Assembly: GCA_964017185.1 (NCBI GenBank)
Contig: OZ024870.1
Location: 26,187,621 to 26,251,620 of the forward strand
Reading direction: 5' to 3'
Origin: Rugalucina vietnamica
Lineage: Eukaryota; Mollusca; Bivalvia; Lucinida; Lucinidae
Length of the DNA: 64,000 nucleotides
Shown: piece by piece, positions 43,457 to 54,405 of the stretch
How the letters are laid out: each line of letters begins with the position of its first letter
How positions within the stretch are numbered: the stretch's first letter is position 1
The notes under the pieces: model-generated
What the model was told of the DNA's origin: nothing
Databases searched by the model: none
The model's input: only the letters and a program-made list of their open reading frames with translations
Made by a program: the position numbers and the translations under genes

Positions 43457-46056
43457 CCAGAGGACCATTGGTCCTGAGAACGCTCACCTGAAGCCTGATC
43501 TTGGAGTATTAAGTCATAATGAAATGACCTTGACCTTGAATACTCACACACCTTTATTGACTTCATAAGTTGTCTGCATCTGCAAAGTTTCAGGTCTCAG
43601 GCTGCAATAGTTTCCAAACCCAGTGATTTCTGAGAAAACCACAATTTTAATTTTGATATTTAAATGACCTTGGGCCAAGGTCAAGTCATGACCTTGGCCT
43701 TCATTAATTACTTACCTTCATTGACTCCATTAGTTGTCTGCATCTAGCAACTGTCAGGTCTCAGGCTGCAACAGCTGTTTTCGCCTTTTCCCATGTGAAA
43801 GCCTATGTTTCCAAAATTGACCTTGCCGTAAAATAGGTCAAGGTCATCATAGGGTCATCATTTCAACAAACTATGATGGGCTGGAGTCCCAAATGCTACA
43901 TACCAAGTTTCATGAAAATTGGCCTGCCGGTTCTGGAGAAGAAGATTTTTGAAAGGTTTTTACCATATATGGGCGTGGTGGCCATCTTGGTCATGTGACC
44001 TGGATTTCGCGATCAAACTTTCGTCTCCCCTACCCATGGATGCTCCACATAAAATTTCACTTTGATTTGCCAAGCAGTTTCAGAGAAGAAGATCTTTGAA
44101 AAGTGTGTATGGACAACAGACTGGCCAAGGTCAAGAGATGACCTTGACCTATATTAATCACATACCTTCATCTACTCCATTAGTTGTTTGCATCTACCAC
44201 TTTTCAGGCCTCAGGCTGCAATAGTTTTTAAAAAATCCATAGTTTTCACTTCTTCCTATGTAAAAGCCTATGTTTCCAAATTTGACCTTGCCGTAAAATA
44301 ATTCAAGGTCATCCAGGGGTCATCATTTTATCAAACTATGATGGGCTGAGGTCCCCGATGCTACATACAAAGTTTCGTGGAAATCGGCCCACCAGTTCTG
44401 GAGAAGAAGATTTTTGAGTAGTTTTAACCATATATGGGCGTGGCGGCCATCTTGGTCATGTGACCTGGATTTCGCGATCAATCTTTCGTCTCCCCTACCC
44501 ATGGATGCTCCACATAAAATTTCACTTTGATTGGCCGCGCAGTTTCAGAGAAGAAGATCTTTGAAAAGTGTGTATGGACAACAGACTGGCCAAGGTCAAG
44601 AGATGACCTTAACCTATATTAATCACATACCTTCATCTACTCCATTAGTTGTTTGCATCTACCACTTTTCAGGCCTCAGGCTGCAACAGTTTTCAAAAAA
44701 TTCCATAGTTTTCACTTTTTCCTATGTAAAAGCCTATGTTTCCAAATTTGACCTCGCCATAAAATAGGTCAAGGTCATCCAAGGGTCATCATTTTATCAA
44801 ACTATGATGGGCTGAGGTCGTTGATGCTACATACCAAGTTTCGTGGAAATCGGCCCACCGGTTCTGGAAAAGAAGATTTTTGAGTGGTTTTTACCATACA
44901 TGGGCGTGGCGGCCATCTTGGTCATGTGACCTGGATTTCGCGACCAAACTTTCGTCTCCCCTACCCATGGATGCTCCACATAAAATTTCACTTTGATTGG
45001 CCGCGCAGTTTCAGAGAAGAAGATCTTTGTAAAGTGTGTATGGACAACAGACTGGCCAAGGTCAAGAGATGACCTTGACCTATATTAGTCACATACCTTC
45101 ATCTACTCCATAAGTTGTTTGCATCTACCACTTTTCAGGCCTCAGGCTGCAATAGTTTTAAAAAAATCCATAGTTTTCACTTTTTCCTATGTAAAAGCCT
45201 ATGTTTCCAAATTTGACCTTGCCGTAAAATAGGTCAAGGTCATCCAAGGGTCATCATTTTATCAAACTATGATGGGCTGAGGTCCTTGATGCAACATACC
45301 AAGTTTCGTGGAAATCGGCCCACGGGTTCTGGAGAAGAAATTTTTTGAGTGGTTTTTACCATATATGGGCGTGGCGGCCATCTTGGTCATGTGACCTGGA
45401 TTTCGCGATCAAACTTTCGTATCCCCTTCCCATGGATGCTCCACATAAAATTTCACTTTGATTGGCCAAGCAGTTTCAGAGAAGAAGATCTTTGAAAAGT
45501 GTGTATGGACGACAGACTGGCCAAGGTCAAGAGATGACCTTGACCTATATTAATCACATACCTTCATCTACTCCATAAGTTGTTTGCATCTACCACTTTT
45601 CAGGCCTCAGGCTGCAATAGTTTTCCAAAAATCCATAGTTTTCACTTTTTCCCATGTAAAAGCCTATGTTTCCAAATTTGACCTTGCCGTAAAATAATTC
45701 AAGGTCATCCAGGGGTCATCATTTTATCAAACTATGATGGGCTGACATCCCCGATGCTACATACCAAGTTTCGTGGAAATCGGCCCACCGGTTCTGGAGA
45801 AGAAGATTTTTGAGTGGTTTTTACCATATATGGGCGTGGCGGCCATCTTGGTCATGTGACCTGGATTTCGCGATCAAACTTGAAATGCCACTACCCAAGG
45901 AGGCTCCACATAAAATTTCAACTAGATTGGCCAAGCGGTTTCAGAGAAGAAGATCTTTGAAATTGTGGACGACGACGGACGACGGACGACGGACGAACGC
46001 CGGATCATGGCTATCCTATTAGCTCACCTTGTGAGCCTTCGGCTCAGGTGAGCTAA
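43457..46056 (+). mobile_element. large hairpin-ended repeat, family 2, five tandem internal units
   Basis: It starts CCAGAGGACCATTGGTCCTG and ends in the hairpin CTCACCTTGTGAGCC TTCGG then GGTGAGCTAA. A block with ATATATGGGCGTGGYGGCCA recurs at about 43970, 44430, 44890, 45355 and 45815, a period near 460 bp. Each unit carries TTGACCTTGCCGTAAAATAG and CACTTTTCAGGCCTCAGGCT. The last 60 bp before the hairpin are a GACGACGGAC microsatellite. No protein is encoded. Confidence 0.85.
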
Positions 46057-46177
46057 AAATCCTGTTTCCTCATGACACGACTCATAATTAACATGACTTG
46101 TTCTGTAAAATCCTGAGCTAATGATTTGATTTTCTGCTTACCTCACATAAGCCTAACATCCTCTTTATGGGACATGG

Positions 46178-46240
46178 GCAAACAGCCCCAGATGTGACGC
46201 GGCAGAATGCGGCGTCCCATCTGAGGCTATTCTGTTTGCT
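46178..46240. repeat. GC-rich hairpin MITE core, copy 2
   Basis: GCAAACAGCCCCAGATGTGA pairs with the complement of GGCTATTCTGTTTGC. The flank TTTGAGGAATTTCATCGAAA is the complement of the flank of the 8681 copy, confirming one element in opposite orientation. The arms have more mismatches than the 8681 copy. Confidence 0.78.
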
Positions 46241-46390
46241 TTGAGGAATTTCATCGAAAAAAGCAATAACAATTTAAAATCACAACTGAAGCTTCTCACA
46301 ATTAAAGTGGACTCACCCAAATGATAAAGATGGGTGAATCCATTCGTGATTAATGGGTTAATATCCAAGTCATGACATGATGTAGCCACC

Positions 46391-46411
46391 ATAGTAGTAG
46401 TAGTAGTAGTA
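46391..46411. repeat. (TAG)n microsatellite
   Basis: Seven units of the trinucleotide (ATAGTAGTAG...). Confidence 0.8.
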
Positions 46412-46490
46412 AAGATTAGGCTTTTAACGTCATCCTGGGCCAAACGATGTAGCCACCATGAATTTCTTTGGTATTTATATAATCAGTAAT

Positions 46491-46834
46491 TGAGCCGCCC
46501 CATGGGAAAACCAACAATCTGCATAGGCGAAAACAAAGGCGCAGATCAGCTTCGCGGTAACCGCGAAGCTGATCAGCGCCTTTGTTTTCGCTACTCGGAT
46601 AGTACTATTCCTCCTCTACTTAACTCCAAAATTTCAAGAAACAAAGGCGCAGATCAGCTTCGCGGTAACCGCGAAGCTGATCAGCGCCTTTGTTTTCGCT
46701 ACTCGGATAGTACTATTCCTCCTCTACTTAACTCCAAAATTTCAAGCTTCTAGCCTGCTTCTGTAGCTGTGCAGGCCAGTTTGTATCAGACCTGTTCGGA
46801 AACCACATTGTTGGTTTTTCCACGAGGCGGCTCA
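46491..46834. mobile_element. family A MITE with duplicated core
   Basis: Ends TGAGCCGCCCCATGGGAAAA and TTTTTCCACGAGGCGGCTCA. The palindrome GATCAGCTTCGCGGTAACCG and its right flank up to CTCCAAAATTTCAAG are repeated in tandem (about 46530-46637 and 46638-46745) with essentially no differences, so the duplication is recent. Confidence 0.88.
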
Positions 46835-47072
46835 ACTGTAGGAGCTTAGAACTTGCTCAAGAACACTCACAGGGCTACCACATTTTATCATCAAACCACT
46901 ATTCTCTCCAAAAAATATTATGGAATGTAAAAACTGGTAGAGAATACTATAATGTAACATTTTCATTTAAAGTTTCTCCTTTTTCTTGTGTTCTGTGATA
47001 ATGCATCACATATTCAATTATGTGGCATCAATGGAAGAGTCAGACCAGCTTGGAAAATTTATAAAGCCTGAT

Positions 47073-47208
47073 CATAGATTCTATATCTCACTCTTTATTT
47101 ACTTCAAAAAGTTCCTTTGCAAATGGAGCCAACTTATCTGCTCCCATGTTTGCTATGATTTCTTGTCTTTCAGTTGCCACTTGTTTCATGAAGTTGAATT
47201 TTTTTTCG
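47073..47208 (-). pseudogene. truncated copy of the copy 5 receptor 3' end
   Basis: It encodes the last 37 residues or so of copy 5 (KKFNFMKQVATERQEIIANM and onward through the AF-2 region) with the stop codon and 15 bp of 3' flank. It differs from 48521-48651 at about three positions. Upstream it breaks off at a poly(T) and runs straight into a family A MITE, so no splice site, helix 3 or pocket remains. The small open frame that joins MITE and LBD sequence is an accident of the junction. Confidence 0.88.
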
Positions 47209-48518
47209 CTTAGGCAAAAACAAAGACGCAGATCAGCTGTGCAGTAACTGCACAGCTGATCAGCGCCTTTGTTTTCGCTACATGGATAGTACAATGCCTC
47301 ATCTACTTATATCTGAAAGGATCTCGGAAGAAAATATAGGTTTTCCGCCCAAAGTTTGAGTGTTTCTGGCAGCTTCTGTGTTAATCTTATAGAAAAAATG
47401 TTACATTTTCCGTAAAATAAAAGGTTTGTTTAATGCAACAACATGGCAGAAACCTTTTGATGTTACATACCTGCAGCATAAATCTGTGCCAAAGGGGGGG
47501 GGGGGGGGGTCAGATTTCTTCGAAAAATTATTTTGTCAGCAAACAACTTGTTTGCCATAGAATATCAAGAAAATACTACAATATGCTTATTGCAACCTAA
47601 AATAGTGGGTAGAAACTATTTATGGACTAATAACTGGTACATCATCTTTATCAGATTTATAATTCTAAATAACAGTGCCCATCACTTTTGCAAAAACCTG
47701 TACCTTAAATATACTATGCAAAAATATTAAGCAACTTTTACTTTGAACAGTGACTCCATATGGTTTGTAGACATTATGGAAGTTCTTCTGACAGAGCCTT
47801 GCATGTATCGAATTAAGGTAAAACCAATAGTTGTGTGTTGCTAATGTAACGTTAGGTTTTAAGTCCACGGACGCACATCTCAAATACAACATAAACCGTC
47901 AAAAATTGAGAAACATATTTTGCACAGTATATTTATATGCATTGTAAGGTGTACACTTAATGTGTTTACCTATTAAAATAGGACAGATAGTCTGTTCATT
48001 CAGGTAGAACATACATATACAGTATATTTCCATAGCCTTGGTACATTACAAATAATAGAGCTGAGCCCGTTTATCGGTTTTTTGGCTTTTTGACAGCCTT
48101 CCCCCCCTTGCTCAAACATGACATTTAGATATAATATGTCTTTTACAAAAACACATTTGTGTTCAAAATATTTTGATTGGGCAAGGGGGGGAATGTGGAC
48201 TTATAAAAAGTTTCCTATTTCCTATATGCTCCTATATGAAATTCAAAGATTTTGTCCAATTTTTAAAGTACCGGTAGTCACTTCTTGACTTATACACAAC
48301 ATAACATGTCTAAATACAACAGAAACTTACTTTTCGACTGTAATAAACTTCATTTAAGTGCCTGAAACTTGAGATTTTGAAGATTTCTTGGGCAATCTCA
48401 CTAAAGAAATCTTCCGAGATCCTTTCAAGCTTCTAGCCTACTTCTATGACTGTACAGGCCGATTTGTGTTGGACCTGGATGGAAACCCCAAAGACCAGTT
48501 AACTTGCATCACAGCTCA
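47209..48518. mobile_element. family A MITE split by a 1.1-kb inserted element
   Basis: The left part (TCGCTTAGGC, palindrome AGCTGTGCAGTAACTGCACAGCT, ACTTATATCTGAAA) ends at 47318. The right part (TTTCAAGCTTCTAGCCTACT to CACAGCTCA) resumes at 48423. Joined, they match other family A copies. The left TIR is missing at the junction with the receptor fragment. Confidence 0.82.
47319..48422. mobile_element. element with GGATCTCGGAAGA inverted ends
   Basis: The 13-bp perfect inverted ends are GGATCTCGGAAGA at 47319 and its complement at 48410-48422; flanking GAAA and TTTC extend the symmetry to 17 bp. It lies inside a family A MITE. The 1.1-kb interior has a run of 16 G at 47494-47509 and short frames with no recognisable motif. 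Superfamily unknown. Confidence 0.7.
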
Positions 48519-48535
48519 GATTCTATAAAGCTATC

Positions 48536-49578
48536 TCACTCTTTATTTACTTCAAAAAGTTCCTTTGCAAATGGAGCCAACTTATCTGCTCCCATGTTTG
48601 CTATAATTTCTTTTCTTTCAGTTGCCACTTGTTTCATGAAGTTGAATTTTTTCAAGATAAGAGCAAAGTATTCCTTTCCTTTGGCAAAAGAATATTTCGC
48701 TTCAAGATAATGTTTCAACAGAATGTGATACTTGTCTTGCAGATTGGACATATTAGTACGCTGGCCAACATTATCCCAAGCTGGATAAAAAACGATAACC
48801 ATCTCAAAGATTGCCATTAAACTTGGGTCTTTAAACACTTCTGTTTGCATTCCTAAGAAGATGCTCACCAATTTTTCAGTAGTTTCTTTATATACAGTAA
48901 AAGTTTTCTTGAACTCCTCTAGAGAGATTTTGATATCATATAGAACAAGATTGTTTTCTTTGGTGTCATAGGTATAGGCGGCTATTATCATAAGACAGCA
49001 TCGTATGCAAGCCTTCAATGACTTTATTTGTGTATCAATATCCAAACTTCGGAAGTCCTCAACGGTTTTGATGAATTTTAGAAACATCTTAGCCCAGGTC
49101 ATGGCTATTGTATTGTAAATACCATCCATATGAGCCACTGCAGCCGCTATCTCACAATGATCGTGATCTGACTTGCAAGGAGTCTCCACTGCCGTTCGAA
49201 AATTCTTTTCAAGTGTTTCAATGATTTGTTTTTCTTCTTCAGTTAAAGTACGGAAAAGACTCCAACTTGATGTACCATTATTTGTGTCTAAAGGCTGCTG
49301 TACAAAGGCAGTACCACCTGGCAAATTACTTGGACTTGTCTGTGAGAGAAAAGGACTCATTGCTCCATGATATGGTTGATTAAGATTCAAATGTCCAGGG
49401 TATGACATATTCCCATTCAAGCTCCCCTGCCCTGGGGGATTGAGGTTACCCATAGGAAACAAATGACTGGCCTGGGGAGATTTCTCTTGCTTCATTGTCT
49501 GAGCAGGGTGATGTGGCTGATGGAGCTGCCGTTGTGTCAAGGCTTCATTCATTAGCCTAGCTTTCTGATGTCTGTACT
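48536..49578 (-). CDS. nuclear receptor hinge + ligand-binding domain, terminal exon (copy 5)
   Basis: It opens after CTCTTCCGTATAATTCCAG (AG at 49579-49580) in the shared phase, then YRHQKARLMNEALTQRQ, aligned with RARMQKVAANRQ of copy 1. The hinge is long and rich in Gln, Pro, Asn and Gly (about residues 20-105), unlike the other copies and reminiscent of activation-type disordered regions. Helix 1 is marked by LTEEEKQ, helix 3-5 by FLKFIKTVEDFRSLDIDTQ, helix 10/11 by LQDKYHILLKHYLEAKYSF and AF-2 by FAKELF. AATAAA overlaps the codons just before the stop (complement of 48541-48546) and might serve as polyadenylation signal or be chance. This is the most upstream copy in gene direction; no DNA-binding exon is seen in the 14 kb beyond it. 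Confidence 0.88.
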
Positions 49579-49690
49579 CTGGAATTATACGGAAGAGCAA
49601 CGTTGAATACCATGAGATCTAAAATCACAGTATTTGGAAATTTTGGATGTCATCGTATTGCCAAAACATCAGAACATTCTGTTCCTCAAG

Positions 49691-51187
49691 GGCCTGTCAC
49701 ACACTCACGAGTTGAAGCTACGACATGCTACGAGTTGGCATGAGTTATAGTAAGTCGCCGCTTGTCGCATGAGTTGCCAGTAGTTACATTGGAAAACAAT
49801 AGAAGCTGTAATACACTCAAGAGTTGAAGCTACGACATGCTAAGACAAACGCTGACATATGGCGACTTCTGTACGAGTTGCTACGAGTTCACCAAACCAG
49901 AGGACCAATGGTCCTATAAACGCTCACCTGAGATCTGGGATTTGACCTTGCCATAAAATAGGTCAAGGTCATCCCAGGGTCATGATTTACATAAACTTTG
50001 AAGAGCTCCATTCCCTAATGATTCATGCCAAGTTTCAAAATCATAGGCCTTCCGGTTCTGAAGAAGAAGATTTTTAAAGGTTTTTGCTATTTATAGCCAT
50101 GGTGGCCATCTTGGTCATGTGACCTTGACCTTTTATACATAGCTTCATGCTCCACATACGATTTGGCTTTAATTGGCCAAGTGGTTTCAGAGAAAATCTT
50201 TGAATATTATGATCATATACATTTATACATTGCATACTCCCAGCAAGTTTTCCCTCATTTAATTACATTTTACTTTCTTTGCCCCATTCAAATGCATTAG
50301 CGACCTAAGTTGACCTTGCCGTAAAAAAGGTCAAAGTCATCCCAGGGACATGATTTATACAAATTTTGTAGAGCTCCATTGCCTGATGCTTCATGCCAAG
50401 TTTTAAAATCATAGGTCTTCTGGTTCTGGAGAAGAAGATTTTTAAAGGTTTTTGCTATTTATAGCCATGGCGGGTGGCCATCTTGGTCATGTGACCTTGA
50501 CCTTTTATATAAATTTTCATTCCCCCCTCCTAACAATGCTCCACATAAAGTTTGAATTTGACTGGCCAAGCGGTTTCAGAGAAGCTGTTTGAATATTATG
50601 GTCATATACATGTATATAGCCTTTGGGCAGGGGCAGACAAACAACTGGGATCAAAATTTTTTCATGAATATTCTGCCCATTTGCATACTCCCAGCAAGTT
50701 TTCCCCCATTTAATTACATTTTACTAATTTTCCCCATTCAAATGCTTAAGTGACCTAAGTTGACCTTGCCGTATAATAGGTCAAGGTCATCCCAGGGTCA
50801 TGATTTCTATAGACTTTGTAGAGCTCCATTGCCTGATGCTTCATGCCAAGTTTCAAAATCATAGGTCTTCTGGTTCTGGAGAAGAAGATTTTAAAGGTTT
50901 TTGCTATGTAAAGCCATGGTGGCCACCTTAGTCATGTGACCTGGACCATTTATATATACACTTTTGTTCCCCATTCCTAAGGATGCTCCACATGAAGTTT
51001 GATTTTGATTGGCCCAGTGGTTTCAGAGGAGAAGATCTGTGAAATTGTGGACGAAAGACGGACGACGGATGATGACGGAGCATGGGTATACTATAAGCTC
51101 ACCTGGTGAGCCTTCAGCTCAGGTGAGCTAAAAAGTGGGTGGAGCTTAACTCGTAGCTCCAACTCGTGAGTGTGTGAAAGGGGCTTT
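49691..51187. mobile_element. DNA transposon remnant with CACACACTCACGAGTTG inverted ends
   Basis: The left end AAGGGCCTGTCACACACTCA mirrors AAAGCCCCTTTCACACACTC on the other strand of the right end, followed by a shared CGAGTTG and AGCTACGA. Inner phrases with CGAGTTG and CTACGA repeat. Almost all its interior is occupied by a later family 1 repeat. No clear target duplication, so superfamily is open (hAT or PIF/Harbinger are candidates). Confidence 0.72.
49907..51131 (+). mobile_element. large hairpin-ended repeat, family 1, nested
   Basis: Starts CCAGAGGACCAATGGTCCTA, ends GTGAGCCTTCAGCTCAGGTG then AGCTAA. Three internal units with TTGACCTTGCCGTA and TGCTATTTATAGCCATGG. It sits inside the element at 49691-51187 and is therefore younger. 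Confidence 0.82.
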
Positions 51188-51875
51188 AGAAAATCCTATT
51201 GTAAATGTTGGCTGTGCTTGGAATAAGACAAGTGCTGACCAGTTTTGTTCATTTGATTATTCTTGTGAATCATTAAAATAAAGCATTCTGGCAGGTGAAA
51301 TTGATATTGATGAAAATAATGTTTGAAACGGGGGTGTAGTAAGTCAGTCATGTTCAAATGATCTTCTAAAGCCACCAATCAATATTGTCACAAGGGACAT
51401 CAGTACCCATGCGGGAACATGACTTGCTAAAAAGGGTCCAAAACAATCATTTTAATCATACTATTTTCAGTATCATATGCTGTTCTTTTTCAAAAAAGTA
51501 ACAACGTTGCTCTACTGTAACCATGGCTTGAGGCTTAGAAAGGGTGCTTTTTCTGATTCTTAAACAGAAAATTGTAATCCAACACCTTCCTCCACCCTAA
51601 TGGTTAGATCAAAAGTTGCCCCTGCATCATAGCTGATGAGCTGATAGAAATGCTACAAACTAGTCATGTAGTGCATCAGTCATTTGAAATCACAGCCCCT
51701 CCACCTATGGGGAAGGTCAGGATCATGAGAAGCCTCACCCTAAGACAGGCCTCAGGGGACAAACTGGAAGTCAAAACTTTGCTCTTTGCCCTGCCCTTCA
51801 CAATAGAAATCTCCATTTGGTAAGGTTCCTTATGTCAAAGCTGTGTCATTTCCCCTGCACTGTTGGGATAATAAA
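51188..51875. other. unannotated spacer
   Basis: 690 bp with no recognisable gene, repeat or zinc-finger exon. Confidence 0.35.
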
Positions 51876-53091
51876 CCAGAGGACCAATGGTCCTGAGAAC
51901 ACTCACCTGAAGCCTGATCTTGGAGCATTAAGTCATCATGAAATGACTTTGACCTTGAATACTCACACATCTTTATTGACTTCATAAGTTGTCCGCATCT
52001 GCTAAGTTTCAGGTCTTAGGCTGCAATAGTTTCCAAAGCAAGTGATTTCTGAGAAAACCATAATCTTAATTTTGATATTTAAATGACCTTGGGTCAAGGT
52101 CAAGAAATGACATTGACCTTAATTAATTATATACCTTCACTGACTCCATTAGTTGTCTGCATCTAGCAACTTTCAGGTCTCAGGCTGCAATAGTTTCCAA
52201 AATATCCATTGTTTTTCACCTTTTCCCATGTAAAAGCCTATGTTTCCAAAATTGACCTTGCCATAAAATAGGTCTAGGTCATTCCAGGGTCATCATTTGA
52301 TCAAACTATGATGGGCTGGAGTCCCTGGTGCTATATACCAAGTTTCACGGAAATCAGCATATCAGTTCCGGAGAAGAAGATTTTTGAAGGGTATTTATCA
52401 TATATGGGTGTGCGGCCATTTTGGTCATGTGACCAAGATATCGCGTACAAAATATCTATGCCACTATCCAAGGAGGCTCCACATAAAATTTCAGCTTGAT
52501 CGACCAAGCGGTTTCAGAGAAGATCTTTGAAGTGTGGCTTAATTTTGATATTTCAATGACCTTGGGTCGAGGTCAAGAAATGACCTTGACCTTAATTAAA
52601 CTTTCAACAGTAACTCCATTAGTTGTCTCCATCTAGCAACTTACATGTATCAGGCTGCATTAGTTTCCACAATATCCATTGTTTTCGACTTTTCCCATGT
52701 AAAAGCCTATGTTTCCAAAATTGATATTTCCGTAAAATAGGTCAAGGTCACCCTAGGGTCATCATTTGAATAAACTATGATGGGCTGGAGTCCCAAATGC
52801 TACATACCAAGTTTAGTGAAAATCGGCCTGCCGGGTCTGGAGAAAAGATTTCTGAGTGTTTTTCACCATATATGGGCGTGTCAGCCATCTTGGTCATGTG
52901 ACCTGGATTTCACGATCAAACTTTCGTTCTCCCTATCCATTGATGCTCCGCATAAAATTTCACTTTGATTGGCCAAGCAGTTCCAGAGAAGAAGCTCTTT
53001 GAAAAGTGTGTATGGCTGACAGACCGGCCAAGGTCAAGAGATGACCTATACCTAAATTAATCACACACCTTCATCAACTCCATTAATTGGA

Positions 53092-53775
53092 AAAGGTCCC
53101 TCAGGACCTTTTCCACAGTGTTTTCTTTGAATATGAAGAAAATTGTACCCATGATCGACTGCTCTCTCTCAATTACGCGTTTTGTCACATAAAGCGCTTA
53201 ATAAAAACTAGTGAACCCGTCTATGTTGATTAGACAGTTCACCGCAAACAATTTAATTTATCCATTGTTGACACTCCCTGTCAAAAAGCGGTAAATATCT
53301 AGCAAGCAGTCTCGATCGTGGCGACTTCTTATCATAGCGCATCTAAGTTAAGATCGTAGATACCCTGATGAGGGGTACAGAAACTATAGGAACTCTATAC
53401 GACTGACTTTTAGTCCATCACATCGGACCCATGGGTCTCTTTCCGGTAGTATGGCTGCAAGTCAAAATTCAGAACTCTGTCACAAATTGACTGCACTGCC
53501 AAATGGTTTTCTACACTGTGACATATCGACATATTTGATTGTAATCGTGTTCTCTTTATAACTAGCTTTGATTCTGTAACATCAGAAATTTTAGTCAATG
53601 CCTTGAGTGACAGAGACAGATACACACACTGGTCAAGCATTCATAACAAGAAACGATATTTATACGAAACTGAAACGTATGGGAATCGAAATTAATGACA
53701 AACCAGAGAGTCAACAACACTGAAATCTAGAACAAAAGGTATCAACCTGCTGCTGACCTTTTCATTGGTTTCTTT
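53092..53775. other. insertion of about 680 bp of unclear origin
   Basis: The host repeat breaks after CTCCATTAATT and resumes at GTTGTTTGCATCTACC. The insert opens with the hairpin GGAAAAGGTCC / GGACCTTTTCC (53089-53114) and closes with CTGACCTTTTCATTGG. GC content and texture are unlike the surrounding repeat, and it contains one gene-like minus-strand frame. Confidence 0.55.
53410..53640 (-). CDS. hypothetical short ORF, 76 codons, unknown function
   Basis: A Met-to-stop frame within the 53.1-53.8 kb insertion. The composition is protein-like (balanced charge, few low-complexity runs) and it contains a run SVENHLAVQSICDRVLNFDL that could be helical. I recognise no family, signal peptide or membrane segment. 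It could be a captured exon fragment or chance. Confidence 0.2.
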   Translation of the reverse strand: MLDQCVYLSLSLKALTKISDVTESKLVIKRTRLQSNMSICHSVENHLAVQSICDRVLNFDLQPYYRKETHGSDVMD

Positions 53776-54405
53776 TTAAAGAAGCCAACTTGTTGTTTGC
53801 ATCTACCACTTTTCAGGTCTCAGGCTGCAAAGTTTTCAAAATATCCATAGTTTTCACTTTTTGCCAATGTAAAAGCCTATGTTTCCAAAATTTACCTTAG
53901 GTCAAGGTCACCCTAGGGTCATCATTTGAACTAACTATGATGGGCTGGAGTCCCAGACGCTACATACCAAGTTTCGTGAAAATCGGCCTGCCAGTTCTGG
54001 AGAAGAAGAATTTTGAGTGGTTCTTATCCTATATGGGCCTGGCGGCCATCTTGGTCATGTGACCCAGATTTCGTGATAAAACTTTCGTACCTCCTACCCA
54101 TCGATGCTCCACATATAATTTCACTTTGATTGGCCAAGCGGTTTCAGAGAAGATCTTTGAAAAGTGTGTATGGCCGACAGACAGGCCCAGGTCAAGAGAT
54201 GACCTTGACCTAAATTAATCACACACCACCGTCTACTCTATTAGTTGTTTGCATCTACCACTATTCAGGTCTCAGGCTGCAATAGTAGGAAAAGAACTAA
54301 ATAAGCGTTTACGCTTTTGTTCTGATCCTGTCATTGATTGCATGTCTTTGTATTGTTTCTGTACAAAATTTGGAAATAAATATGTTTAAACCAATAGTTT
54401 TCAAA

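Noticed and set aside
47088-47294. Small protein joining a cysteine-rich start to the receptor C-terminus
   Set aside because: The first part is the MITE palindrome read as protein; only the last 37 codons are receptor-derived and they lack a splice site.
48541-48546. Proven polyadenylation signal for copy 5
   Set aside because: AATAAA overlaps the final codons and may be chance; no cleavage-site evidence.
51631-51655. CTGATGAGCTGATAGAAAT as a hammerhead core
   Set aside because: No G-C closing pair next to GAAA and no flanking stems.
53366-53390. CTGATGAGGGG...GAAAC as a third hammerhead
   Set aside because: The bases between CTGATGA and GAAA cannot form stem II, and no stem I or III pairing is visible.
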